A stretch of 64,000 nt of DNA from Tractidigestivibacter scatoligenes. Its GTDB lineage: Bacteria > Actinomycetota > Coriobacteriia > Coriobacteriales > Atopobiaceae. The notes below the pieces were generated by a model, which was not told the DNA's origin, searched no databases, and saw only the letters and a program-made list of their open reading frames with translations. Below, piece by piece: positions 15,786-24,423 of this stretch; within the stretch, counting starts at the first letter, position 1; the number at the start of each line of letters is the position of its first letter. The DNA lies in the NCBI RefSeq assembly GCF_001494635.1, contig NZ_LOJF01000001.1, forward strand, positions 496,001 through 560,000, given 5' to 3'. Made by a program: the position numbers and the translations under genes.

Positions 15786-16294
15786 GTGCTCACTCTCCCT
15801 TTGCACAGTGCCTGGCAGAAGAAAAACGTGCAGGTGCTGGCAATGCGTTTGGTGTGTCTCTCTTGGTGCTGCAACCGGTGCTGCGTTGCGGCGCTGTCTA
15901 CTATGCCACAATATCTTGTGCCCAGAGCATGAGATAAATACCGGATATTGCATCTCGATATTTCATATTGCGTTGGAACATTGCAGAGTCATCGCAGGTG
16001 AGAAAAGGGCGGAAGTTCAAACATTTAAGATAACGATGCCATTTATCGACTCGATTTTCGGTGAACGGTGGAGGTGTCTTGTGGGCCTCTTGTGCCATGC
16101 GGTCCAAGCTGCCAGATAGCCGGTCCTGGGGACTCGGACGGGCTTCCGCCCTACCGTTGGCCCCTCCCTTGGCCGCCGCCTGCCCCACCCAATGTAACAA
16201 TCGGGCTCGTCATTGCCTACAGGCGTCCCCATTTGCCCGCTTGTGGTCTACAGTCCCATGCGTACGTTACGCCTGCATCCGGGGAGGGGTGTGC
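15786..16294. other. Divergent spacer nrdD / aminotransferase
   Basis: 509 bp. The nrdD-proximal half holds candidate NrdR boxes; the middle is AT-richer (about 15900-16050) and probably contains both promoters. 16120-16290 is GC-rich and contains several short open frames without RBS or family likeness. No RNA gene was recognised. Confidence 0.5.
15907..15954. promoter_or_regulatory. Candidate NrdR boxes upstream of nrdD
   Basis: CACAATATCTTGTG (15907-15920) is a near-palindrome resembling the NrdR consensus (ACACWATATATWGTGT). A weaker second site, ATACCGGATATTGCAT (15939-15954), lies about three helical turns away, as expected for paired boxes. NrdR represses ribonucleotide reductase genes; the assignment is by eye. 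Confidence 0.45.
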
Positions 16295-17455
16295 ATGCAG
16301 TTCTCAAAGAGGCTCGACCTGTTTGGCGACGAGGTCTTTGCCGCTCTTAACGCCAAGCGTCGCGAGCTCGAGGCACAGGGTCGCGAGGTGTTTGACCTCT
16401 CGGTTGGCACGCCGGACTTCGAGCCGCCGCGCCACGTGGTTGAGGCGCTGCGAAAGAGCGCCGAAGATCCTGCCAACTGGAAGTACGCCCTGCACGACAA
16501 GGACGAGCTGCTCCAGGCTGTCTGCGACTACTACTGCACGCGCTTTGGCGTTGAGGGCATCACGCCCTCCATGGTCATGAGCTGCCGCGGCACGCAGGAG
16601 GGCATGGGTCACGTGTGCGCGGCACTGGCAGATCCCGGCGATGTGGCTCTCATTCCCGATCCGTGCTACCCGGTCTTTGCCACCGGCACGCTTCTGGCGG
16701 GAGCAAAGCCCTGGTATTACCCACTTACGGCTGAGCACGACTTCCTCCCGTGGGTGGAGGGCATCCCCGATGACGTTGCGGATGCTGCGCGCTACATGGT
16801 GGTCTCGCTTCCCGCGAACCCCGTTGGCTCCGTGGGTACGCCCGAGGTGTACGAGCAAATCATCGCCTTTGCCAAGGCTCACGACATCGTGGTTATTCAC
16901 GATAACGCCTACTCCGACATCGTTTTCGACGGCCCGGCCGGCGGGAGCTTCCTCGACTATCCCGGCGCGCTCGACGTGGGCGTGGAGTTCCTCTCGCTCT
17001 CCAAGTCCTTCAACGTGACCGGCGCGCGCCTCTCGTTTTTGGTGGGGCGCGAGGACATCGTGGCCGCCACGCGCAAGCTCCGTAGCCAGGTGGACTTTGG
17101 CATGTTCCTGCCCGAGCAGGACGCGGCAATTGCCGCACTCACCGGCCCGCGCGACTCGGTCGAGCGTCAGCGCCTGCTCTACCAGGAGCGCAGGGATGCG
17201 CTCTGCGACGGCCTGGAGGCCGTTGGCTGGGAACGCCCCAACGCTCACGGGTCGATGTTCGTGTGGGCGCGCATTCCGCATGGTCGCATGGACTCCCAGG
17301 CATTTGCGCTCGAGCTTATGGAGAAGGCCGGCGTCATAGTGACGCCGGGCGCGAGCTTTGGCCCCTCGGGCGAGGGCTACGTGCGCTTTGCCCTGGTCAT
17401 GCCTCCGGAGCGCCTGCGCGAGGCATGCCGAAGGATTGGCGAGTCTGGGATCTAG
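16295..17455 (+). CDS. PLP-dependent aminotransferase, class I/II
   Basis: 386 residues from ATG at 16295 with GGGGAGGGG at 16281-16289. Fold type I pattern: LSVGTPDFEPP near the start, SCRGTQEGMGH, IPDPCYPVF, ANPVGSVGTPE, HDNAYSDIVFDG, and the PLP lysine in SLSKSFNVTGARLSF; the C-terminal RFALVMPPERL has the carboxylate-binding Arg. It resembles the LL-diaminopimelate aminotransferase / alanine-aspartate transaminase group, but the substrate cannot be fixed from sequence alone. A nitroreductase gene follows 107 bp downstream, with a GC hairpin (17504-17529) between. Confidence 0.85.
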   Translation: MQFSKRLDLFGDEVFAALNAKRRELEAQGREVFDLSVGTPDFEPPRHVVEALRKSAEDPANWKYALHDKDELLQAVCDYYCTRFGVEGITPSMVMSCRGTQEGMGHVCAALADPGDVALIPDPCYPVFATGTLLAGAKPWYYPLTAEHDFLPWVEGIPDDVADAARYMVVSLPANPVGSVGTPEVYEQIIAFAKAHDIVVIHDNAYSDIVFDGPAGGSFLDYPGALDVGVEFLSLSKSFNVTGARLSFLVGREDIVAATRKLRSQVDFGMFLPEQDAAIAALTGPRDSVERQRLLYQERRDALCDGLEAVGWERPNAHGSMFVWARIPHGRMDSQAFALELMEKAGVIVTPGASFGPSGEGYVRFALVMPPERLREACRRIGESGI

Positions 17456-17562
17456 CGGGGTCGCGTCTGCGAAAGCGCGGGCGCGGCACCGAGTGCGTTG
17501 TCGCTGCCGGGGAGCGGCCCCGGCGGCAGTCCGTCGGGCATGCCCGGCAAGGGGGTGGCGAC

Positions 17563-18147
17563 ATGAACTCGAAGAACTTCCAGGACCTGGTGCGATCGTC
17601 TCGCTCGTATCGACGATTCGCCGAGGAGGAACCGCTCTGCTACGGGGACCTTGCAGCGCTGGTAAACGCAGCGCGCTTTGCTCCCTCGGGGAACAACATG
17701 CAGGTCCTGCGCTTCCACATTGTCGTTGAGCCTGCGGAGCGCTCGGCGGTCTTCTCGCGCCTGCACTGGGCAGCGCTGCTGCGCGACTGGGACGGTCCCG
17801 CCGCAGGCGAGAGGCCCACGGGCTACATTGCCGTGTGCGCGCCCAAGGCCCTTGCAACCAACCTCGTCCGCCTCATCGACACGGGCATTGCGGCGCAGAC
17901 AATCGCGCTGGCTGCGGCGTCGCGCGGGCTTGGCTGCTGCATGCTCAAGAGCTTTGACCCCGACGTGAACGAGGTTATGGGGGTCTCGGCTGAGGACTAC
18001 GTTACCGAGCTGGTGCTTGCTCTGGGCGTGCGCGGCGAACGCGTGGTGCTGGAGACGAGCGAGAGCGAGCATGGGCTTGCGTACTGGCGCGACGAGGAGG
18101 GCACCCACCACGTGCCCAAGCTCGCGCTGGAGAACCTTCTCATCTAG
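17563..18147 (+). CDS. Nitroreductase-family flavoprotein
   Basis: 194 residues from ATG at 17563 (AGGGGGTGG upstream). FMN-binding pattern: RSSRSYRRFAEEEP at the N-terminus, ARFAPSGNNMQVLRF, DTGIAAQTIALAAASRGLGCCML, and LVLALGVRGE near the C-terminus. Such enzymes are NAD(P)H-dependent FMN reductases of nitro compounds, quinones or enones. The stop codon TAG abuts a perfect palindrome that also supplies the stop of the convergent gene. Confidence 0.85.
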   Translation: MNSKNFQDLVRSSRSYRRFAEEEPLCYGDLAALVNAARFAPSGNNMQVLRFHIVVEPAERSAVFSRLHWAALLRDWDGPAAGERPTGYIAVCAPKALATNLVRLIDTGIAAQTIALAAASRGLGCCMLKSFDPDVNEVMGVSAEDYVTELVLALGVRGERVVLETSESEHGLAYWRDEEGTHHVPKLALENLLI

Positions 18148-18179
18148 ATGAGACAAAGGGACAGTCCCTTTGTCTCATC
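18147..18179. repeat. GAGACAAAGGGAC palindrome, copy 1
   Basis: A perfect 16-bp arm GATGAGACAAAGGGAC, one centre base, and its complement. It lies exactly between two convergent genes: the nitroreductase stop touches its left edge and the dehydratase-activase gene uses a TGA inside its right arm (18175-18177). Further copies are at 24371-24400 and 53205-53235. It could act as a bidirectional transcript end, but no T-tract follows. Confidence 0.85.
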
Positions 18180-19950
18180 CCAGCGACTGCAGGCCGATAA
18201 GGGCTGCGCCAATGGCCCCGCAGAGCTGCGAGTCCTCGTGCGTGGCGACTGGCGCCTTGAGCACCTCGGAGAGCGCGCGTACCACACCCTCGTTCTGCGC
18301 GACGCCGCCGGTCATGAGGTAGGGCGGCTCGGCGCCCACGCGGCTTGCGAGCGTGGCGGTCTTTCTCGCCACCGATACGTCGAGCCCGTGGATCACGTCG
18401 GGAGTGGGGGTGTTTGCGGCCACAAGCGAGACGACCTCGCTCTCGGCAAACACGGTGCACATGCTCGTGATGCGCACCTCATGGCGCCACTCAAGGCCTC
18501 GTCGGCAGAACTCGTCGAGGTCCATCTCAAGCACGCGCGCCATGGCTTCCATGAAGCGCCCGGTGCCTGCAGCGCATTTGTCGTTCATCACGAAGCCTGC
18601 CACGCTGCCGTTGGCGTTCAGGTGGATGACCTTTGAGTCCTGTCCGCCAATGTCGATGACCGAACGCGCATCCGGCGCGAGGTAGTGGGCGCCGCGCGCG
18701 TGGCAGGTGATCTCGGTGACCGAGGAGTCCATGCCCTCGATGTTGTCACGGCCATAGCCCGTCGAGACGCGCAGGGCCACGTCGCCTGCAGCAAGGCCTG
18801 CCTGGGAGAGCGCCTCGTCCATGGCGCGAGCCGCGGCGTCTGCCGCGCGGGCACCGGTTGGCACAATGGCCGTGGCCACAATGTGCTTGTCTGCATCCAT
18901 AATCACAACGTCGGTCGAGGTGGAGCCGGAGTCCACGCCCATGACGTAGGCCGCTGCCGTGGGGCCTGCGGGTGCATCGCCTGACGCCGTCGGCGCGGGC
19001 TGTACCTGGTGCGCGGCACCGCCGCGGGCCCGCAGGGTTTCGCCAAAGGCCTCGAGTCTTGTGCGCAGCTGGCCCTCGCTCTGCGACGTGCCGTCCGTCT
19101 CGATTTTGACCATGGGAATCTCGTCCTTCTCCGCAAGGGCTCCGTATTCGAAGCCATAGTAGTCGCAGAACTTCATGGTGTGGTAGACCACGCCCTGCTG
19201 GCCGCGCTCGCCCACAAGCTCGCTCCGCTCGGCAATGTCATCCATGCGCATGCAGGGAATCTGGCCGAGAAGCGCCGGTGCGTACCAGTCGAGAAAAGCG
19301 TCGAGGGGGTCAGCTGCGGGGGTTGCACCGCCATCGCAGCACACGCCGCAGGCAGGACCCGTAGCCATCCGCGCGAGCTGGGGCGGGGGAGAGACCTTGA
19401 GGTGCCGGCTCGTACAGGTGGCGTTCTCCACCGGCATGCCCACGCCCTTCTCCACCTCGGCGACAAGCGATGCCGAAGCGTGCGCGCCCATGAGCGTCAC
19501 GCGGTCGTCCGCGCGCGCCACGCCCGTCCCGCAAGCGGCGCATGCCGCGCCCACGTCGAACTGCGCGCCGCTGTACGCGGCATAGGCGTCTGCGAGCGCC
19601 CGCAGACGGCGACGGAAGAGCGCAATCTCCGCAGGCCCTCTCCGGTGCGGCAGGTCGAGCAGGTACAGGAAGTCCATGCGGCCAGAGGCCTGCAGCACGT
19701 CGTAGACGCGGCGTACCACGTCGCAGCAGGTCACAAGTACGGCCTCGTGCACATCGGTCGCCATCATGCGCTCGATGAGGCCCTTGCCGTAGCCACAGAG
19801 GTTGGGATGGGCCAGTGCGTCGGCGTACGCAAAGGAGGCAACGTCCGCCTCGGCGATGCGTGGCGCGGCACCAAACCCCGCGAGGAGCTCGATGGGCGTG
19901 TACTTGCACGCGTAGAAGAGTTCGTTATGTTTCTGCTGTTCAGCTGCCAT
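18175..19950 (-). CDS. 2-hydroxyacyl-CoA dehydratase subunit fused to its ATP-dependent activase
   Basis: 591 residues from ATG at 19950. Residues 1-310 resemble the FldC/HgdB-type dehydratase subunit (FYACKYTPIELLAGFGA, with Cys15; HPNLCGYGKG, Cys52; TCCDVVRRVYD). Residues 335-591 are a BadF/HgdC activase: phosphate loop GVDSGSTSTD, GGQDSK, and the two cysteines that bind the shared [4Fe-4S] cluster, Cys416 in EITCHARGA and Cys459 in NDKCAAGTGRF; MTGGVAQNEGVV follows. The activase passes a low-potential electron, driven by ATP, to the dehydratase. Usually these are separate genes. It overlaps the upstream dehydratase gene by 11 bp. The substrate is unknown. Confidence 0.82.
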   Translation of the reverse strand: MAAEQQKHNELFYACKYTPIELLAGFGAAPRIAEADVASFAYADALAHPNLCGYGKGLIERMMATDVHEAVLVTCCDVVRRVYDVLQASGRMDFLYLLDLPHRRGPAEIALFRRRLRALADAYAAYSGAQFDVGAACAACGTGVARADDRVTLMGAHASASLVAEVEKGVGMPVENATCTSRHLKVSPPPQLARMATGPACGVCCDGGATPAADPLDAFLDWYAPALLGQIPCMRMDDIAERSELVGERGQQGVVYHTMKFCDYYGFEYGALAEKDEIPMVKIETDGTSQSEGQLRTRLEAFGETLRARGGAAHQVQPAPTASGDAPAGPTAAAYVMGVDSGSTSTDVVIMDADKHIVATAIVPTGARAADAAARAMDEALSQAGLAAGDVALRVSTGYGRDNIEGMDSSVTEITCHARGAHYLAPDARSVIDIGGQDSKVIHLNANGSVAGFVMNDKCAAGTGRFMEAMARVLEMDLDEFCRRGLEWRHEVRITSMCTVFAESEVVSLVAANTPTPDVIHGLDVSVARKTATLASRVGAEPPYLMTGGVAQNEGVVRALSEVLKAPVATHEDSQLCGAIGAALIGLQSLG

Positions 19951-21259
19951 GTCTCTCAGCTTCCTTGCGCTTCTCGACCATCTCGAGGAAGGCCGAGAAC
20001 CTCGTGGACATCTGGCCCTCCATGCAGTTGGCACGGTCGCAGGCGTCGCCATCGAGTACCAGCACGGGCCAGCCTGCCCCCTCGAGCTGCCGGCGGATGA
20101 GCTGCGCCGCGCCTGCCGTCTGCTTGCAGCCCCAGTGGCAGAAAAGTACCACGGCATCCGCGCCTGTCTCGCGTGCGAGATGCTCGATGCAGTCCGCCCG
20201 GCGCGTCGCCGGGCCGTTGAAGCAGCTGCGCACCAGGCGTTCGGCCATGAACTCGTAGGGGCTCGATGCATCGAACCACGCCTCGCCTGCGGTAACGCTT
20301 TCGAACATCATGTCCGATGCCACAATCTGCGACGTCTGGCTGGTGTTCACGAGCTCACCTAGAGATTCCAGGAAGTAGGGCGAGACGTGCGCCCACACCA
20401 GGTTTACGCCCTCGTACGGCGAGGCAGCGAGAAAGTCGCGCCGCATCTCTCGCGCCAGCTCCTCGCACTCGGGAAGTCCCAGCGAGAGATGGAGGTCGAG
20501 CATCTCCATCATGTCGATGGTCATGGTGTTTGCCAGGTAGCGCCCACGGCGCGTGGGGAGCGTAGCCGCAAGCTCGCGCATGGTGCGCTCGGAGCATGCG
20601 CAGGCCTCGCGCAGACGCCCCTCGTCGAGCTTGCGTGAGAACGCGCCCTCGGCGGCGCGGCCCATCTCGCGAAGCTCGTCCGCCACATAGAGGACCGAGT
20701 CGCGTGAGACGTCGTAGGGAACGTCCACGTACACGTGGGGAACGTCCCAGAAGCGGCCCAAGGTCTTGAAGGTGAGATTGTTGGCGTCGCAGGCTACCGA
20801 GCAGCTCGCGAGCATGCGTGGCTTGCCCAGCACGCCCGAGGTTGCCATGCCCATGAGGATGCGGTGGTAGGAGCAGTACGTCTCGGGGACGCCGCGCCCC
20901 TCGGCTGCGGCGATAAAGCCGCCTTCCGCCTGGGCGCCGCTTGCGAAGGAGGCCACGGCCTCTGCCGTCACGGGGCGCGCCCCCAGCGCGTGGAATATCT
21001 CGTTGGGGGTGAAGATGCTTGTGACCACGGCGTTGTCGAAGTCTGCGAGCGCGCCCACCACGGAGTCCATGAAGAGCTGGTAGCCGTGGTTGCCCGAGGG
21101 CAGAAGGTCGCCGTAGGGGGCCAGGTGGACCTTGCCGCGCATGGCCTGGAAGCCCAGCATGAGCCAGTTGCGCACAAAGTCTGGGCGCGTCGAGAGGTTC
21201 TTCTCGGCCACGCCTCCGTACCAGCCTATGAGGCGCTCGCCTGCCGAGGCGCCCGCCAC
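19940..21259 (-). CDS. 2-hydroxyacyl-CoA dehydratase family protein
   Basis: 439 residues from GTG at 21259, one base after the M16 peptidase stop, with GAGGAGG within that gene's last codons. Family features: GWYGG, SYHRILMGM, CSVACDANNLTFKTL, VDVPYDVSRDSV, and a C-terminal VVLFCHWGCKQTAGAAQLIRRQLEGAGWPVLVLDGDACDR with several Cys able to hold an iron-sulfur cluster. Paired with the next gene, which carries the second subunit and activase, it would form a radical dehydratase. It may act in amino-acid fermentation, or be one of the YjiM/YjiL-like systems of unknown role. Oxygen sensitivity is expected. Confidence 0.8.
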   Translation of the reverse strand: MAGASAGERLIGWYGGVAEKNLSTRPDFVRNWLMLGFQAMRGKVHLAPYGDLLPSGNHGYQLFMDSVVGALADFDNAVVTSIFTPNEIFHALGARPVTAEAVASFASGAQAEGGFIAAAEGRGVPETYCSYHRILMGMATSGVLGKPRMLASCSVACDANNLTFKTLGRFWDVPHVYVDVPYDVSRDSVLYVADELREMGRAAEGAFSRKLDEGRLREACACSERTMRELAATLPTRRGRYLANTMTIDMMEMLDLHLSLGLPECEELAREMRRDFLAASPYEGVNLVWAHVSPYFLESLGELVNTSQTSQIVASDMMFESVTAGEAWFDASSPYEFMAERLVRSCFNGPATRRADCIEHLARETGADAVVLFCHWGCKQTAGAAQLIRRQLEGAGWPVLVLDGDACDRANCMEGQMSTRFSAFLEMVEKRKEAERHGS

Positions 21260-21260
21260 G

Positions 21261-24230
21261 CTACGCCTCCTCGCTGCCGACGAGCTCGTGCACGGTAAGG
21301 TCGAGCCCGGACGCCTCGATGGCCTCGCGCGGGCCAAAGACGCAGACGCCCGCGGGGGCGGCGGTGGGCTCGAGCGCCGGCGCGAGCGAGCGCACGGCCT
21401 CGGCGGTGGTGTCGAGCTCCTGCTGGCGGATGATGTTTCGCCAGTTGGCGGGCCTGCCGTTGAAGTGCTGCATGTCCTGCCTGCGGGCAAGCGCGCGGGG
21501 CTTCTCGGGAGCGTCCTGCGCGGCCACGGAGGAGACGATGTAGCCGGAGAGCTCGTCGTCCGTGGGGGCCCAGTTGGCAAGCCATGCGGCGGCGCCGTCG
21601 TAGCGCTGGAGCGTGGAGGCAACGTTGGGGTCGCGGAACGACCAGAACCTGCGGATGCCCTCGGTGGTGTGGCTAAAGCCCACGCCGTAGGCGCCGCCCT
21701 TCACGCGGACCTCGTTCCAGAGGTAGTCGAAGGAGAGTGCACGTGTTGCCACCTGCCAGGTGCCCAGGGTGCCTGCGTCTGCCGTGGTTGGCGCGGCGGC
21801 GCGTGCCACGAAGGAGACGTTAGAGGGGATCACGAAGCCCTCGCGCGAGACCTTGGGGGTGGGAATCTGGAGCCTGTGCTCGCAGACGTTCTCGCCCTGC
21901 TCCTCGAGGCCCAGCGTGCCGCCAAGCTCCCAGAAGCGCTTGCGGTCCTCGGCGGGGCCGGTGAAGCTCACCGTGACCTCGTCTGCGGTGAAGATGCGGT
22001 CTGCCAGGTTGGGGAGGATCTCCCGGAGTGCCGGGAGCCTGCGGTCCCAGTTGGCAAGCAGGCGCTTGAGGAAGAGGTAGTAGTCGATGCCGCCCATCTG
22101 GCTCGATGCCACCGAGGCGGACGAGAAGTAGCTCGTTGCGCGCGCTGCGGCCGCCGCGTGACCAGAGTTCACGAAGTACTGCTCGAGCGCCACCTTGCGC
22201 TGCGTGAGGATGTCGCGCATGCGGTTGCCGTCGAGGTAGAGGGTCTTGCCCCAGACCTCCTGCGGGATGCTGGCCAGGGAGTCGACCTTTTCGGAGAGGG
22301 CGCTCGCGCTCACCACAAGCATGGGGCGGGCAAACGAGAGGTCGTCGTCGCGGCCGTAGGTCTCGTAGCCAAAGCCGAGGTTGCCAAGGTTTGCCTCGAC
22401 CAGCGTGTCGAGGTCCGAGGCCGTGTGGAGCTTGGTGTCGAGCTTGCCGAGAAGGTCCGTGAGCACACCCACGTAGGGCAGCTCGGCAAAGCCAACACGC
22501 CGCAGGTCAAAGTAGTGATAGACGTAGTCGATGTGGCGGGTGTCAAGTTCGTGGGCGAGGCAGGGGAGTGGCGCCTTTACGTCTGCGACCTCAGGGTCCG
22601 GTCGTGCTGGCTCGATGTCCGCGACGGTAAGCGTGGGCAGCGTGGCCAGGGCCTCAGGGGAGTCTGGCGCCTCCTGCTCGGCGCGGAGCGCCTCGACCTC
22701 GCGGCGCACGTCCTCGACGTCCTTGTCGCTCATCTGCGCGCGCAGGCGGGCAAGCTCGTCTGCCTCCTCGGCAGCGTCGCCACCCTCGGTGGGAACGAGC
22801 TCCGCCAGCGCGGAGTGGGGGTTCTCGCACACGATCTCTTTGAGCATGCCCTCGAACAGGCCGTTGTCCAGGCCTTTCTTAAGGTCGGCCAGCGCGTCCT
22901 CATACTGCAGGTAGTCGAAGGGATGGTTGTCGTCGTAGAGCCAGCTCGAGAGTGCCTGCATCGAGAGGGCCACGCCGTCTGTTGCCCAGGAGCCAAAGTC
23001 GCGCTCGCGCAGGTTGAACTCCGCCTGGGCAAGCGAGGCCTCGAGCTTGTCGTGCGGGATGCCGTTCTCGGCAAACTCGCGGCAGGAGTCCTCGATGAGC
23101 TTGCGGAAGCGCTCAGACACGTCCGCGTGGGCGCCCTTGAGCTGGAAGACCACCTCGGGCTGGGCGACGCCGTCGATGAGCGCGGCCTGGAAGTCGTTGG
23201 CAAGGCCGGCGTCGAGGACGCGACGCTTGAGCGGCGCCTCGTTGGAGCCGCAGAGCGCGTCGAGCAGCACGTCCACGGCAAGCACGCGCTCGCGCTGGTT
23301 GGACGTGGCAACAACGTACGCCAAGCCTACGGAGGCGTTGTCGGGGGTGGTTGCCATCTCGACCTTCACCGGGGCGGCGGTGACCGCGGGCTGGAGAGGC
23401 AGGGGGTTGGGCGCACCTGCGTTGCGGTTCTCGGCGCCGCGGAAGCGCTCGTCGATAAAAGCCAGCTCGCGGTCTATGTCCATGTCACCGTAGAGGATGG
23501 TGTAGCTGTTGGGCAGGGCGTAGTGGCGGGCGTGCGCGTCAAGGAAGCCCTCGTAGGTGAGGGTGGGGATGGCACGCGGTGCGCCACCGGACTCAAAGCG
23601 GTAGGGGCTCTGGGGGAAGAGCGCGCGGGAGAGCGCCAGGCTCAGGACCTCGTCCGGGTCGGAGAGGGCGCCCTTCATCTCGTTGAAGACCACGCCGTTG
23701 TACGAGAGCGAGCCGTCGTCTGACGCCTCGAGATGCCAGCCCTCCTGCTCGAAGATGCGGCGGCGGTGGTAGATGGCGGGGTGGAGAACGGCGTCAAGGT
23801 AGACACCCATGAGATTCTCGAGGTCGGCCGTGTTGGTGGAGGCCACCGGGTACATGGTCTTGTCCGGGAACGTGAGGGCGTTCAGGAAGGTCTGCATGGA
23901 CGTCTTGAGCAGGTTGACGAAGGGCTCCTTCACGGGGTAGGCATCGGAGCCGCAGAGCACGGAGTGCTCGATGATGTGGAAGACGCCCGTATCGTCTGCG
24001 GGCGGCGTCTTGAAGGCAATCGAGAAGGACTTGTTGGTGTCGGCGCACGAGATCCACATGGCGCGGGCGCCGGAGGTCTGGTGACGCAGCACGTAGATGG
24101 TGCCGGAGACCTCGGGAATGGGTGTCGCGGAGACAACCTCGAAGCCGGCGTGCACGCTGCCGGGGGCGAGGGACGGGTCGGGCGTGAGGAAGTCACGCTG
24201 GGGTGTTGCGGTGATGCCTTCGGATGCCAT
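21261..24230 (-). CDS. M16-family zinc metallopeptidase, PreP/HypA-like
   Basis: 989 residues from ATG at 24230 with AAGGAGGAA before it. The inverted zinc motif HxxEH is HIIEH (His85, Glu88, His89), followed by SVLCGSDAYPVKEPFVNLLKTS and YPVASTNTADLENLMGVYLDAV, the pattern of presequence protease. Length and the four-domain clam-shell layout fit PreP (about 970-1000). These enzymes degrade short unstructured peptides inside a closed chamber. No signal peptide is seen, so it is cytoplasmic. It leads an operon with the two dehydratase genes, a pairing whose reason is unclear unless peptide and amino-acid breakdown are linked. Confidence 0.9.
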   Translation of the reverse strand: MASEGITATPQRDFLTPDPSLAPGSVHAGFEVVSATPIPEVSGTIYVLRHQTSGARAMWISCADTNKSFSIAFKTPPADDTGVFHIIEHSVLCGSDAYPVKEPFVNLLKTSMQTFLNALTFPDKTMYPVASTNTADLENLMGVYLDAVLHPAIYHRRRIFEQEGWHLEASDDGSLSYNGVVFNEMKGALSDPDEVLSLALSRALFPQSPYRFESGGAPRAIPTLTYEGFLDAHARHYALPNSYTILYGDMDIDRELAFIDERFRGAENRNAGAPNPLPLQPAVTAAPVKVEMATTPDNASVGLAYVVATSNQRERVLAVDVLLDALCGSNEAPLKRRVLDAGLANDFQAALIDGVAQPEVVFQLKGAHADVSERFRKLIEDSCREFAENGIPHDKLEASLAQAEFNLRERDFGSWATDGVALSMQALSSWLYDDNHPFDYLQYEDALADLKKGLDNGLFEGMLKEIVCENPHSALAELVPTEGGDAAEEADELARLRAQMSDKDVEDVRREVEALRAEQEAPDSPEALATLPTLTVADIEPARPDPEVADVKAPLPCLAHELDTRHIDYVYHYFDLRRVGFAELPYVGVLTDLLGKLDTKLHTASDLDTLVEANLGNLGFGYETYGRDDDLSFARPMLVVSASALSEKVDSLASIPQEVWGKTLYLDGNRMRDILTQRKVALEQYFVNSGHAAAAARATSYFSSASVASSQMGGIDYYLFLKRLLANWDRRLPALREILPNLADRIFTADEVTVSFTGPAEDRKRFWELGGTLGLEEQGENVCEHRLQIPTPKVSREGFVIPSNVSFVARAAAPTTADAGTLGTWQVATRALSFDYLWNEVRVKGGAYGVGFSHTTEGIRRFWSFRDPNVASTLQRYDGAAAWLANWAPTDDELSGYIVSSVAAQDAPEKPRALARRQDMQHFNGRPANWRNIIRQQELDTTAEAVRSLAPALEPTAAPAGVCVFGPREAIEASGLDLTVHELVGSEEA

Positions 24231-24370
24231 GGTTCCTCCTTGCGGCCTTTGGCCGCCGATATCTTGTTTCGAGAAGAAGCTTAACACGCATGGTATGGTG
24301 CCCGTTTTTCCCGGTAAGCAGACCGGCGTGCTGTGGATGATGCATTCCGCTGTAGAATCACATGTCGCTG

Positions 24371-24400
24371 TGAGACAAAGGGACAGTCCCCTTGTCTCAT
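24371..24400. repeat. GAGACAAAGGGAC palindrome, copy 2
   Basis: TGAGACAAAGGGAC at the left and GTCCCCTTGTCTCA at the right, one mismatch, in the spacer between the divergent peptidase and EamA genes, 23 bp upstream of the EamA start. Its position in a 5' region argues against a pure terminator role for the family. Confidence 0.8.
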
Positions 24401-24423
24401 CTGAGAAGGACGGGGAACGCGTA

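Noticed and set aside
13533-15932. A long open frame antisense to nrdD (about 800 codons)
   Set aside because: It has a Leu/Val/Asp-repetitive composition typical of the opposite strand of a GC-rich gene, no RBS, and the nrdD frame carries a complete, motif-rich protein.
16061-16294. Extended N-terminus for the aminotransferase
   Set aside because: It is Cys/Pro/Ala-rich and unlike the family; GGGGAGGGG precedes the ATG at 16295.
21132-23723. A long open frame antisense to the M16 peptidase
   Set aside because: It is an antisense shadow with a Val/Gly/Arg-rich translation; no domain is recognisable, while the sense frame is a complete PreP-like enzyme.
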